DNA from: DASWZN01 sp963841635
Lineage (GTDB): Bacteria; Acidobacteriota; Terriglobia; Bryobacterales; Bryobacteraceae
Length of the DNA stretch: 64,000 nucleotides
Direction: 5' to 3'
Assembly (NCBI GenBank): GCA_963841635.1
Contig: CAWJDO010000002.1
Span: forward strand, 4,092,001 to 4,156,000
Positions 19,813 through 29,688 of this stretch are shown in pieces. Both the position numbers and the translations under genes were made by a program. How positions within the stretch are numbered: position 1 is the stretch's first letter; each line of letters starts with the position of its first letter. Below the pieces are notes generated by a model. It ran no database searches. It saw nothing but the letters and a program-made list of their open reading frames with translations, and was not told where the DNA came from.

Positions 19813-21858
19813 ATGACTCTACGAAGTGGAATCCTGCTCGCCGCGCTCATTCTGGCGCCCGTTGCCACACCCCAACCGGCTCAGCCGCCCAACCTGCTGC
19901 TCGGGACCGCCTGGTATCCGGAGCAATGGCCCGAGTCCCGCTGGGATGTGGACCTCCAGTTGATGCAGGCGGCCGGAATCCATATGGTGCGGGTGGGCGA
20001 GTTCGCCTGGAGCCGGATGGAGCCCGAAGAGGGACGCTTCGAACTGGACTGGCTCGACCGCGCCGTCTCGCTCGCGGCCAAACGCGGCATCTTCGTCGTC
20101 CTCGGAACCCCCACCGCCGCCCCCCCGGCCTGGCTAACCCAGAAGTATCCCGACACGCTCAGGACCGAGATGAACGGCCAGAAGGCCACTCATGGCGCCC
20201 GCGCGCAGGGCTCGCCCTTCAGCCCCCGATATCGCCAGTTCTGCCGCCAGATCGCCGAGGAGATGGCGAAGAAGTTCGGCCACAATCCCAACGTCCTCGG
20301 CTGGCAGATCGACAACGAGTACGGCGAGCTGTCCTGGGACGACGTGGCGCGCCAGCAGTTCCATGACTGGCTGCGCGCCAAGTTCAAGACCCTCGACAAC
20401 CTGAACAGCCGCTGGACCACCGAATACTGGAGCCAGACCTACACCGACTGGAGCCAGATTCCGCTCGGCGTCCCGGGCATGAATCCAGGCCTGTTCCTGG
20501 AGTTCAAACACTTCGTCAGCGACACGTATCGGGACTACCAGCACGTCCAGGTCGAGGCCATACGCGCCCACAGCGATCCCCGCCAGTTCGTCACCAGCAA
20601 CTTCATGGGCTGGTACGACTCCTTCGATCACTACGAGCTGAGCGCGGAGCTGGATCTGACAGCCTGGGACGACTACATCGGCCGCGGCCATCTGGACCCG
20701 CTGCGCAACGGCATCGTGCACGATCTCACACGCGGCTTGAAGCGCAAGAACTTCTGGGTGATGGAGACCCAGCCGGGCTTCGTGAACTGGGCGCCCGTCA
20801 ACAACGCTCTCGACCGCGGCGAGGTGCGGGCGATGGCATGGCACGCCATCGGTCACGGCGCCGAGACAGTCAGCTATTGGCAATGGCGCAGCGCGCTGAG
20901 CGGCCAGGAGCAGTATCACGGCACGCTGGTAGGGGCCGACGGCACGCCCGTTCCGCTGTACGAAGAGGTGGCGCAGATCGGCAAGGAATTCGAAAAGGCC
21001 GGTCCGGCGCTGGCCGGCACCAGCCCGCAGTCCGAGGTTGCCATCCTGCATTCCTACGACAGCCGGTGGGCCATCGACTACCAACGGCATCACCAGGACT
21101 TCGATCCCGTCGCGCTGCTCTCCAGCTACTACCGCCCGCTGCGGCAACTGGCGCAGCAGATGGATGTCGTCAGTCCCGATGCGCCGCTCGCGGGCTACAA
21201 ACTGGCGGTGGCGCCCGGACTGAATGTCCTGCCGGATAGCGTCGCGCGGCGGCTGATCGAATACGTCCAGCAGGGCGGCCACCTGGTGCTGGGACCGCGC
21301 TCCGGCATGAAGGACGAATACAACGCGCTCCAGCCGGCGCGGCAGCCGGGCCCGCTGGGGGCGCTGCTGGGCACCCGAGTGGAGCAGTGGTACGCGCTCG
21401 ATCAGAGCGTTCCGCTCGCGGGCGCTTGGGGATCCGGCAAGGCCACCATTTGGGCCGAGCAACTGAAGCCCGGCGGGGCGGATGTCGAGACGCTCCTCAC
21501 TTACGGCACGAGCAACGGCTGGCTGGACGGACAGCCGGCCGCCGTCACCCGCAAGGTCGGCAAGGGCCGCATCACCTACATAGCGGCCTGGCTGGATGAC
21601 GACCTCATGCGCACCGCAGCCCAGTGGATGCTGCGCTCGAGCGGCGTGGAGCCGGCCTTCGGCGCCGTGCCGGATGGCGTCGAAGTCTGCCGCCGTACCG
21701 CACCGGGCAAGCGCGTGTTCATCGTGATCAACCACACTCGCGAGCCGAGGCACGTCGCGCTTCCAGGAAGGATGCAGCCCCTGCTCGGCGCGGGACCCAC
21801 GGTCCAGGCCCTCGATCTCCCAGCGCGCGGCGTCGAGGTGCTGGAGGCGCAGCCATAG
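19813..21858 (+). CDS. GH42-type beta-galactosidase, exported
   Basis: A 681-residue glycoside hydrolase family 42 enzyme, which releases galactose from beta-galactosides. Signal peptide about residues 1-22. The TIM-barrel domain opens with LLGTAWYPEQWPESRW (about 29-44). The acid/base Glu169 is in QIDNEYG and the nucleophile Glu319 is in VMETQPG. A trimerisation-type domain (about 400-600) and a small C-terminal beta domain follow. ATG 19813 is preferred; the longer frame upstream runs through a hairpin repeat. An exported GH42 fits a plant-polysaccharide degrader. Alternative assignment: a related GH35-like member. Confidence 0.85.
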   Translation: MTLRSGILLAALILAPVATPQPAQPPNLLLGTAWYPEQWPESRWDVDLQLMQAAGIHMVRVGEFAWSRMEPEEGRFELDWLDRAVSLAAKRGIFVVLGTPTAAPPAWLTQKYPDTLRTEMNGQKATHGARAQGSPFSPRYRQFCRQIAEEMAKKFGHNPNVLGWQIDNEYGELSWDDVARQQFHDWLRAKFKTLDNLNSRWTTEYWSQTYTDWSQIPLGVPGMNPGLFLEFKHFVSDTYRDYQHVQVEAIRAHSDPRQFVTSNFMGWYDSFDHYELSAELDLTAWDDYIGRGHLDPLRNGIVHDLTRGLKRKNFWVMETQPGFVNWAPVNNALDRGEVRAMAWHAIGHGAETVSYWQWRSALSGQEQYHGTLVGADGTPVPLYEEVAQIGKEFEKAGPALAGTSPQSEVAILHSYDSRWAIDYQRHHQDFDPVALLSSYYRPLRQLAQQMDVVSPDAPLAGYKLAVAPGLNVLPDSVARRLIEYVQQGGHLVLGPRSGMKDEYNALQPARQPGPLGALLGTRVEQWYALDQSVPLAGAWGSGKATIWAEQLKPGGADVETLLTYGTSNGWLDGQPAAVTRKVGKGRITYIAAWLDDDLMRTAAQWMLRSSGVEPAFGAVPDGVEVCRRTAPGKRVFIVINHTREPRHVALPGRMQPLLGAGPTVQALDLPARGVEVLEAQP

Positions 21859-21894
21859 ATTTCGCCGCGTCTACCCTCTTGGGGGAGAGAAAGG

Positions 21895-22295
21895 TCGAGT
21901 ACCCCACTAGTACGATAGACCGTGGGTACCGTGGGGCTTACCGCGACGCCTCCAGCCCGGGCTCTCTGGCCCCAGCTCAAAGCCAGTTCGCCAGCAGGCC
22001 AGCCGGAGACCCCGATCGTCTGCAACCCGGCGCGCCTCGCAGCGCCACGGGCTCCCGCTCCGGCTAAGAAACGAGGGCACTTCCGACTCCATGCACACTG
22101 ACTGCGGAGTCGCCTTCCCTGCGACGTTCCACCTTCGCGAATGCTGGTGCCGCCTGGGCCGCCATGCCCCTGGGGAGTACCGAAAACGAAAGTACTAACC
22201 GGCCTGCGAGTCTCTAGCCACGAGACGTCATGCAGGGACTTACAGGTCCCAAACGAGGGTTAAACACCCTCCCCCTGCGCGTCGTACCCACACCA
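21895..22295. ncRNA. Candidate structured RNA region, family not recognised
   Basis: About 400 nt between the GH42 gene and the next promoter contain many stems: CGACTCC/GGAGTCG (22084-22112), GCCGGAG/CTCCGGC (22002-22064, with GGCGC/GCGCC inside), CTGGCC/GGCCAG (21966-22002), AGTAC/GTACT (22176-22195), GTCTC/GAGAC (22210-22225). A compact three-way motif at 22224-22283 has hairpins GGGAC/GTCCC and GAGGGT/ACCCTC inside GACG/CGTC. GTGGGTAC (21922-21929) pairs exactly with GTACCCAC (22284-22291), which could close the whole domain. No convincing coding frame crosses it. It is not tmRNA, RNase P or SRP RNA by visible motifs. Either strand could be the transcript. Confidence 0.45.
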
Positions 22296-22361
22296 ATGAG
22301 GGCTCCCACCGCCTTCAAGTTTCAGGTCCAATTACACGCAAACGTCAGATTAAATTGAACC

Positions 22362-22389
22362 TTGCCGACATAACTGGAGGACTTATAAT
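22362..22389 (+). promoter_or_regulatory. Sigma-70 promoter for the 205-aa membrane protein
   Basis: TTGCCG at 22362-22367, 16-nt spacer, and a perfect TATAAT at 22384-22389. Predicted start of transcription is near 22396, giving a 25-nt leader with AGGGA (22412-22416) before the ATG at 22421. The 80 nt around it are clearly richer in AT than the surroundings. Confidence 0.7.
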
Positions 22390-22420
22390 TCCATCAGGTT
22401 TAAGTCTAACCAGGGAAAAT

Positions 22421-23038
22421 ATGGCACATCAATCGACCACCTGTGGAAGCCAGGAAGCCGGCGCTCCACAGCACACACCTTCTCGCAAGCGCTTGATCCT
22501 GGCGATTCCCGTCGCGGTTTTCGCACTGTTGGGAGCTGGCGCGTTCTGGCATTTCTTCCCTGGGGGAAGTGCTGCCGCGGCTACTCTACGCGCGGACTTT
22601 TCCCTCGAACTCGAGCGGGCCGGGACCGACTACCGCGTCACCTGGGACGGCCACTCGCCTCTTGTCCAGGCGGCCAAGCGCGGCGTCCTGCTCATCAAGG
22701 ACGGGGGTTTCGAAAAGGAACTGGAGTTGGACCGCGATCAACTCGCGACCGCGGGCGTGGTGTATGCTCCATCCAGCACGGACGTTGTGTTTCGTCTCGA
22801 ACTGTTCGGCGGTCCGGACCCGGCGGTGGCCAGCGTTCGCTTGTTGGCTGGCAGCAGGCCCCAGGTGGTCGCCGAAGTGCCAGCGCCCGAAAACGTTCTG
22901 CCGGTAGAGCAAGCCCCGCCGGTCGTGTTTGAGGAGCCGCCCGCCGAATCGGCCACTCAGGCCGCTACGCCCGACACACCGGCCACGATTGCTGCCGGCC
23001 CGAAGCCCGAGGATCTGCCGGCGCCGCCGGCCCGGTAA
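22421..23038 (+). CDS. Single-pass membrane-anchored protein, unknown
   Basis: A 205-residue protein: polar cytoplasmic start (1-24), one transmembrane helix (about 25-45: ILAIPVAVFALLGAGAFWHF), a soluble beta-type domain (about 55-145), and a Pro/Ala-rich acidic tail (about 150-205). Start ATG 22421 is chosen for its AGGGA four bases upstream and the promoter in front; the open frame extends upstream to a TTG that lies inside the promoter. The outer domain has the rhythm of an Ig-like fold (VTWDGHSPLVQAAKRGVLLI). Tail resembles a wall-spanning linker. Not recognised as a known family. Confidence 0.75.
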   Translation: MAHQSTTCGSQEAGAPQHTPSRKRLILAIPVAVFALLGAGAFWHFFPGGSAAAATLRADFSLELERAGTDYRVTWDGHSPLVQAAKRGVLLIKDGGFEKELELDRDQLATAGVVYAPSSTDVVFRLELFGGPDPAVASVRLLAGSRPQVVAEVPAPENVLPVEQAPPVVFEEPPAESATQAATPDTPATIAAGPKPEDLPAPPAR

Positions 23039-23333
23039 AGCAGGGGCCCGCAAAAGCTGCGGACAGCGCGCTCAAGCCCTCCCTGGACAGAGCGTGCTGT
23101 CCGCCGTTTTGGTTTTGGAGGTCTGACCGGCAGGTCCGCTCCGTTGAAGACGCGGCTCGTTAACGAACAGGCGGGGTCCGCTCCCTTGCGGTCGCGGCTC
23201 GGTAACGAACGGGCCGGCGGCGCCGAGCGCGTCTTCATCGCTATCGGCGGCCCGCAGGGCCATGGGGACTCCCTGACGGTCGCGGTTCGGTGTCAGCACG
23301 GAACCGCGCGCCTCGGCACGCGATCGAAGCACC
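23039..23333. repeat. Non-coding spacer with two copies of the CCGCGACCGTCAGGGAGCGG family
   Basis: Spacer between converging genes. It holds CCGCTCCCTTGCGGTCGCGG (23178-23197) and ACTCCCTGACGGTCGCGGTT (23268-23287), both minus-strand forms of the dispersed repeat, plus half-copies (GCTCGTTAACGAAC, GCTCGGTAACGAAC). No gene seen. Small frames here are products of the repeat. Confidence 0.6.
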
Positions 23334-24980
23334 TCAGCGGACGTTTACCAGGGAATCTTTGCTCTCGAGCCCGAACCCTTCGAGCTGCTTCTCGAACGGC
23401 ACGGAGTACTTGCGCTCGATCTTCTCGCGGTAGGTCGGCCCGGAATTATAGGCGCAGAACGGATAGATCAGGCCATTGGGCGCGGCATAGTGGATCACGC
23501 AGCGCTTCACCCGCTCGATGTCGTAGTTGTAGGCATCCATGAAGTGCATGCCCGCGATCATCAGCGTCTTGTAGGTGTAACCCAGTTCCTCGCCTTTGCC
23601 GCGGCCATACTCTTTGTCCGTCAGGCCTTGCAGCGTCTCGACGAACTTGGTGAAGGTCAGGCCCTCGGGCGCCCGATCCTCGTGGAAGTGGCGGCGGATC
23701 GCCTGCCAGGTCTTCAGCTTGGACCAGAACTTGAACGTCTGCCGCCCGGTCTTGCGCGCCAGCATGTCGAGGTCCTGCATGAAGCCGCCGATGTCTACGA
23801 ACCGCGTCACCGGCGTGGCCTTCTTGTTCTTGTCCACGAACATGTAGGTGCCGATGGAGCAATGCGGATTCGGGCTCAGCGTGGGGATCTGCTCGCCGCG
23901 TAGCGCGCCCACGAAGCGCGAGAAAGGCGCCACGCAGGACAGCGGGAACCAGTCCTCGTAAATATCGCAGATGCCGGTCTGTTCCTGTACACACTGCCCC
24001 ACGTCGGCCATGGTGAAGCGCTTCTCTTCGAGCTCGTGCTTCGAGATCCGGCCCGTGAACGCCACGGGCTGGAAGCTGATGGCGCTGACCACGTCGATGT
24101 TTTCGAGCGCCAGGCGCACGATGTCGCCGATCTGGTCGTCGTTCAGCCCCTTGACGATGGTGGGCACGAAGCAGATCTTCATCCCCGCCTTGCGCACGTT
24201 CTCGATCGCCAGCATCTTCTTTTCGAGCAGCGACTCGCCGCGCACGCGCTTGTAGGTGTCCTCGCAGACGCCGTCGAACTGCAGGTACAGCGTGTGCAGA
24301 CCGGCCTCCTTCGCCTTCATGGCGAACTCGAGGTCGGTGAACATGATCCCGTTGGTGGCCGCCTGCAGATGCGAGAAACCCATCTCCTTGGCCATGCGCA
24401 GGACTTCGAAGAAGTGCGGGTAGATGGTCGGCTCGCCGCCGGAGAACTGCACGATGCGGTTGGCCACCGGTTCCTCTCCGCGAAGGGCTTCGAGCATGCG
24501 CCGCACCTGCTCCAGGCTCGGCTCGTAGAGATAGCCGGCCGCGTTGGCATTGGCGAAGCAGACCGGGCAGGTCAGATTGCAGCGGTTGGTCAGGTCCACG
24601 TTGCTCAGAACGGTGTGGCTGGTGTGCATGGAGCACAGGCCGCACTGATCCGGGCAGCGCGTGGCATTCGGAATCGCGGGATTGCTGACGCCCTGGTTGT
24701 CGCCGAAGCTCCAGTTCTCCATCTTGAGGTAGAGGCGGGTGTCGGAGGACACGCAATCCCGGAAGAAGCCGTGCTGCGGGCAGGTCTTCTCCATCATCAC
24801 CCGGCCGTTGTCGTCGAACACGCGCGCTTCGATCACGCGGATGCACTCGGGGCACAGGGACTGGGTGATCTTGGGCAGTCCGCGGTGAATCGGGTCGATC
24901 GGGGAACCGCCGAAAGTGGTTTCAGGTTGAACGATCTTGAAGTCTTTCGAGGTGGTGGGCGAGAACGTCTGGGTGCTCAA
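23334..24980 (-). CDS. Radical SAM protein of the MJ0619/Tes (tetraether synthase-like) family
   Basis: A 548-residue protein. Start is TTG at 24980: GGAGGA lies eight bases before it, and no ATG upstream has support. Cys groups in order: CPEC (43-46), Cys67 in KTCPQHG, Cys76, RCPDQCGLC (109-116), then the radical SAM CX3CX2C at 134-141 (NRCNLTCPVC). FSGGEPTIYPH is the GGEP motif. This arrangement (N-terminal rubredoxin-like cysteines, second Cys cluster, SAM core) is that of the archaeal MJ0619 family, which includes tetraether synthase (Tes), the enzyme that joins lipid tails into membrane-spanning lipids. Acidobacteria make similar lipids. Function is inferred by family. Confidence 0.75.
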   Translation of the reverse strand: MSTQTFSPTTSKDFKIVQPETTFGGSPIDPIHRGLPKITQSLCPECIRVIEARVFDDNGRVMMEKTCPQHGFFRDCVSSDTRLYLKMENWSFGDNQGVSNPAIPNATRCPDQCGLCSMHTSHTVLSNVDLTNRCNLTCPVCFANANAAGYLYEPSLEQVRRMLEALRGEEPVANRIVQFSGGEPTIYPHFFEVLRMAKEMGFSHLQAATNGIMFTDLEFAMKAKEAGLHTLYLQFDGVCEDTYKRVRGESLLEKKMLAIENVRKAGMKICFVPTIVKGLNDDQIGDIVRLALENIDVVSAISFQPVAFTGRISKHELEEKRFTMADVGQCVQEQTGICDIYEDWFPLSCVAPFSRFVGALRGEQIPTLSPNPHCSIGTYMFVDKNKKATPVTRFVDIGGFMQDLDMLARKTGRQTFKFWSKLKTWQAIRRHFHEDRAPEGLTFTKFVETLQGLTDKEYGRGKGEELGYTYKTLMIAGMHFMDAYNYDIERVKRCVIHYAAPNGLIYPFCAYNSGPTYREKIERKYSVPFEKQLEGFGLESKDSLVNVR

Positions 24981-25122
24981 GTTAAGATTCCTCCGGGATG
25001 ATCGGACCGGAAACGGCCAAATGGGATTATAGGGGAAAGGAGGGTATCGGCACACCGAATGGCCATCAAAAGGCCTGCTTCCATGGTTGTACGGTCGTTT
25101 TGACGGGCTCAGTGGGACCGGC

Positions 25123-25164
25123 GTGGGGCAGGTGTCCACACCTGCAGCGGGTCTCCAGACCCGC
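25123..25164 (+). repeat. TCCA-loop double-hairpin repeat, copy B
   Basis: GTGGG, stem GCAGGTG/CACCTGC with loop TCCA, spacer A, stem GCGGGTC/GACCCGC with loop TCCA. It lies between the lipoprotein and the radical SAM gene. Stem 1 differs from copy A but stays fully paired. Confidence 0.8.
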
Positions 25165-25181
25165 TTGCGGGACCTGGGCGG

Positions 25182-25763
25182 CTACTGCTGGCGGACAGAC
25201 GGGAAGTCGGGGAGGGAGGTGAAGTACGCGAGCTGCCAGGAGCCGTCCAGGTGGCGGATGATGGCGGTGCCCGCGGATTCCGGTCCGGTCCCGAGGATTT
25301 GGCCACCAAAAGCGTTGAGCCGCCAGCGGTAAATGAACCGAACGGCATCCAGGCCATTCCCCACGGAGGTGATGGATTGGATGGCCACCAGTTCCCGGGT
25401 AGCGGCGGGAATGCGCCATTGGTCGTAGGTGCTGGTGTTGAGGGCAGCCCCGGCGCGCAGCGCGTCGCCGCTCAAGGTGCCCACGCACTTGACGGACGCC
25501 TGGCCCTGGTTCCCGCGCTCGAAGTCGTCCTCGCCATGCACTTGCAGCCAGCCGATCCTGGCGAGGGCCCTCCAGGCGGCATCTCCCTCGAGTTTCGCCT
25601 TGCAGTCGGAGGGTGCGTCCTGACGGGAGACGCCGACGAAGCCCGGCTCTCGAAAACGCGCGCTCTCGCGGATGTGGCGGGCCGCGGTCTCCTGGTTGAG
25701 CTGAGGCTTCGAGCAGCCAGCCAAAGCCAGGCTGGCCGCTACGAGCAGGGCCGTGCGGATCAT
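25182..25763 (-). CDS. Lipoprotein, unknown function
   Basis: A 193-residue protein with a type II signal peptide: LALAGC lipobox with Cys17, so a mature lipid-modified protein of about 177 residues, facing the periplasm. No known domain; the C-terminal part (about 90-185) has YRW and LDGSWQLAYF patterns. Its ATG overlaps the nusB stop by four bases (ATGA), so it is the last gene of the enoyl-CoA hydratase-ribH-nusB operon. Confidence 0.75.
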   Translation of the reverse strand: MIRTALLVAASLALAGCSKPQLNQETAARHIRESARFREPGFVGVSRQDAPSDCKAKLEGDAAWRALARIGWLQVHGEDDFERGNQGQASVKCVGTLSGDALRAGAALNTSTYDQWRIPAATRELVAIQSITSVGNGLDAVRFIYRWRLNAFGGQILGTGPESAGTAIIRHLDGSWQLAYFTSLPDFPSVRQQ

Positions 25764-26200
25764 GTCGCAGGATCCGCCTGCTCCGGGGGCCCCTCGCGGT
25801 GAATCGCGTCCAGCACGCCATTCACGAAGGCGACGGACTCGTCACCCGAGAACCGGCGCGCCAGCTCAATGGCCTCGTTGATGACCACCGGCGCGGGCGA
25901 CAGGCCGGCGGTCATTTCATAAATGGCCAGTCGCAGAACGTTGCGGTCGACCACGGCCATGCGTTCCATGCGCCAGTGTTCGGAGCGCTGGACGATGCGG
26001 CGGTCGATCTCCTCCGTGCGCTCGACGGTCCCCCGTATGAGTTCTTCCATGAAGGGGTCGGGCTCAGGACGCTCGTCGTGCTCCTCGGAGTACAGGCCAT
26101 CGTAGTAGGAGGCGATGGCGGTATCGACGGGCTGGTGGCTCATGTCCAGCTGAAATAGGATCTGCAGGGCGCGTTCCCGGGATCGGTGGCGAGACGGCAT
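25760..26200 (-). CDS. nusB: Transcription antitermination factor NusB
   Basis: A 146-residue all-helical protein that binds boxA RNA with S10 in rRNA antitermination. The N-terminal RHRSRERALQILFQLDMS and the C-terminal PVVINEAIELARRFSGDESVAFVNGVLDAI are characteristic. Start ATG 26200. Five bp after ribH; ribH-nusB pairing is common in bacteria. Confidence 0.95.
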   Translation of the reverse strand: MPSRHRSRERALQILFQLDMSHQPVDTAIASYYDGLYSEEHDERPEPDPFMEELIRGTVERTEEIDRRIVQRSEHWRMERMAVVDRNVLRLAIYEMTAGLSPAPVVINEAIELARRFSGDESVAFVNGVLDAIHREGPPEQADPAT

Positions 26201-26205
26201 GCGCG

Positions 26206-26682
26206 TCAGGCGCCCGCGCGCAGGCGGCGCATGAGGTTGCCCATCTCGACCGCCGACATCGCGGCGTCAAAACCCTTGTTGCCGCCTTTGGCTCCGGCGC
26301 GGTCGACGGCCTGGTCGAGCGTGTCGGTTGTGAGCACCCCGAAACTGATGGGAACGCCCGTCTCCAGGCTGGCCTGCGCCAAGCCCTTGGCGGCTTCGGC
26401 GGCGATGTACTCGTGGTGCGGCGTATCGCCGCGAATCACGGCGCTGAGGCAGATGACCGCGTCGTGCCGCTTCTGGCGGGCCAGTTCGCGCGCCACCAGC
26501 GGCAGCTCCCAGGAACCGGGCACCTTGACGATCTCCAGCGGCTCGTTGCCGCCGGTGCGGGTGAGGGCATCGAGCGCCCCGGCCAGCAGCCGCTCCGTGA
26601 TGATGCCGTTGAACCTGCTCACTACGATCGCGAACTTGAGGCCAGCCGCACTCAGATGGCCCTCGATGATTGAATTCTCCAT
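26206..26682 (-). CDS. ribH: 6,7-Dimethyl-8-ribityllumazine synthase
   Basis: A 158-residue enzyme of riboflavin synthesis that condenses 3,4-dihydroxy-2-butanone 4-phosphate with the ribitylaminopyrimidine. Visible motifs: FAIVVSRFN (residues about 17-25), VPGSWELPLVA (about 54-64), AVIRGDTPHHEYIA with the catalytic His pair (about 82-95), and SFGVLTTDTLDQA (about 113-125). Length fits the icosahedral/pentameric family. Starts 2 bp after the enoyl-CoA hydratase gene and ends 5 bp before nusB. Confidence 0.96.
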   Translation of the reverse strand: MENSIIEGHLSAAGLKFAIVVSRFNGIITERLLAGALDALTRTGGNEPLEIVKVPGSWELPLVARELARQKRHDAVICLSAVIRGDTPHHEYIAAEAAKGLAQASLETGVPISFGVLTTDTLDQAVDRAGAKGGNKGFDAAMSAVEMGNLMRRLRAGA

Positions 26683-26684
26683 GT

Positions 26685-27470
26685 CTACTTTCCTTTGAAA
26701 ACGGGCTTGCGCTTTTCGAGAAACGCGCGCGTGCCCTCGGCTGCGTCTTCGCTGGCCGCCAGGGTGCCGAACACGGCAGCTTCGAATCGGAGGCCCTCGT
26801 CCAGTCCGGTGTTCAAGCCGGTATCGACGGCCTCCAGGATACTCGCGACCGCGAGCGGCGCGTTTTCGAAAATCCTGCGCAACAGCGCCCGCGAAAAATT
26901 CAGCAACTCCGTTTGTAGCACGACGTGGTTGACCAAGCCGATGCGTCCGGCTTCAGCGGCCTCGATGAGGCCTCCGGTGAGCAGCATTTCGAGAGCGTGC
27001 CCGCGGCCCACCAGGCGGGAAAGGCGCTGGGTTCCGCCGTAGCCCGGCATGATGCCCAACTTGATCTCGGGAAGGGCCAGCTTGGCGTTTTCGGAAGCTA
27101 TGCGCATGGTGCAGCACAGAGCCAGTTCCAGACCGCCGCCCAGCGCGTATCCGTTGATGGCGGCGACGGAAGGCTTCCCCATCCGCTCCAGCCGCCCCAG
27201 GACCGCCTGCCCGCGCAAAGACATCTCGCGCGCCGCTATCGCACGGCCGACGGGCAGTTCACCGATATCGGCGCCGGCTACGAAAGCCTTGTCGCCAGCA
27301 CCGGTCAGGATCAGCCCGCGCACGGCGGGATCGGATTCGACGCGGCGAAAGGCGTCGTCCAGTTCTCCCATAACAGCCGCGTTGAGCGCGTTCAGCTTCT
27401 CCGGCCGATTGACCGTGACGAGCGCGACGCCGTCCTCAGACGCCTCAAAAGTAATGAGGTTATAAGACAT
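26685..27470 (-). CDS. Enoyl-CoA hydratase/isomerase family protein
   Basis: A 261-residue crotonase-fold protein. The oxyanion-hole elements are KAFVAGADIGELPV (about residues 63-76) and INGYALGGGLELALCC (about 105-120). Glu at the LPEIKLGIMPGYGG segment (about 136-150) fits the catalytic position. It probably hydrates trans-2-enoyl-CoA in beta-oxidation or a related pathway; the exact substrate cannot be told. First gene of the operon; divergent from lepA with 36 bp between start codons. Confidence 0.88.
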   Translation of the reverse strand: MSYNLITFEASEDGVALVTVNRPEKLNALNAAVMGELDDAFRRVESDPAVRGLILTGAGDKAFVAGADIGELPVGRAIAAREMSLRGQAVLGRLERMGKPSVAAINGYALGGGLELALCCTMRIASENAKLALPEIKLGIMPGYGGTQRLSRLVGRGHALEMLLTGGLIEAAEAGRIGLVNHVVLQTELLNFSRALLRRIFENAPLAVASILEAVDTGLNTGLDEGLRFEAAVFGTLAASEDAAEGTRAFLEKRKPVFKGK

Positions 27471-27506
27471 ATGGGATACTGGGTGTTCCAGAGCACATCA
27501 TACCTC

Positions 27507-29315
<1,809 letters not shown>

Positions 29316-29411
29316 CGGCGCGCGCGTTCTGAATTGCGGCGACGTGTTCCGGCTGTGGCGCAGGCACTCCTGCCCAATGCCACTTAGTTATCCCGGATGC
29401 GGACAGCCGGA

Positions 29412-29454
29412 GTGGGGCGGCTCTCCAGAGCTGCGCCGGACGTCCACGTCCGGC
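29412..29454 (+). repeat. TCCA-loop double-hairpin repeat, copy C
   Basis: GTGGG, stem GCGGCTC/GAGCTGC (one wobble pair), loop TCCA; then GCCGGACG/CGTCCGGC, loop TCCA. Inside the 19-bp inverted repeat. Confidence 0.8.
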
Positions 29455-29481
29455 TTCCTTCGTTTCAGGAAGTTGGACGGA

Positions 29482-29524
29482 GGCGGGTCTGGAGACCCGC
29501 TGCAGGACTGGGGTCCTGCCCCAC
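29482..29524 (-). repeat. TCCA-loop double-hairpin repeat, copy D
   Basis: On the minus strand: GTGGG, stem GCAGGAC/GTCCTGC, loop CCCA; then GCGGGTC/GACCCGC, loop TCCA. Opposite orientation to copy C. Confidence 0.8.
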
Positions 29525-29688
29525 GATTTCTGTCCGGTCTTGCGAAAACTAAGTGGCATTGGGCACTCCTGCCTGCCGCCTCGACACTCATGTCGAGGTT
29601 CGGGCTGAGCGCCGAGACCAATCTCGGCGCGGCAGACATGAGTGTCTGCGCCACGCCGGATAGGTGACCGCAACTGTGAGACCCCGTA

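Larger units (their letters stand above)
29316..29688. repeat. Intergenic repeat cluster with a 19-bp inverted repeat and several hairpins
   Basis: TGCCCAATGCCACTTAGTT (29371-29389) and its exact reverse complement (29547-29565) frame TCCA-loop double hairpins in opposite orientation at 29412-29454 and 29482-29524. After the right arm, CTCGACA/TGTCGAG and GCCGAGA/TCTCGGC hairpins occur (29580-29628). No gene. The arrangement looks like a small composite element of palindromic repeats between converging lepA and the acylase gene. Confidence 0.75.

Noticed and set aside
21906..21920. AGTACGATAGACC resembles the sarcin-ricin loop of 23S rRNA
   Set aside because: The match covers only about 13 bases with changes. 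The flanking sequence does not continue as 23S rRNA.
21895..22295. tmRNA, RNase P, SRP RNA or group II intron
   Set aside because: No tmRNA tag or T-arm pair with a TTCGAC-type D-loop, no GAGGAAAGT or ACAGAA RNase P words, no SRP GGAAG/AGCA apical motif, no clear domain V.
24981..25139. 53-residue N-terminal extension of the radical SAM protein
   Set aside because: GGAGGA eight bases before the TTG at 24980 gives a better start. The extension is Pro-rich and partly overlaps hairpin repeat sequence.
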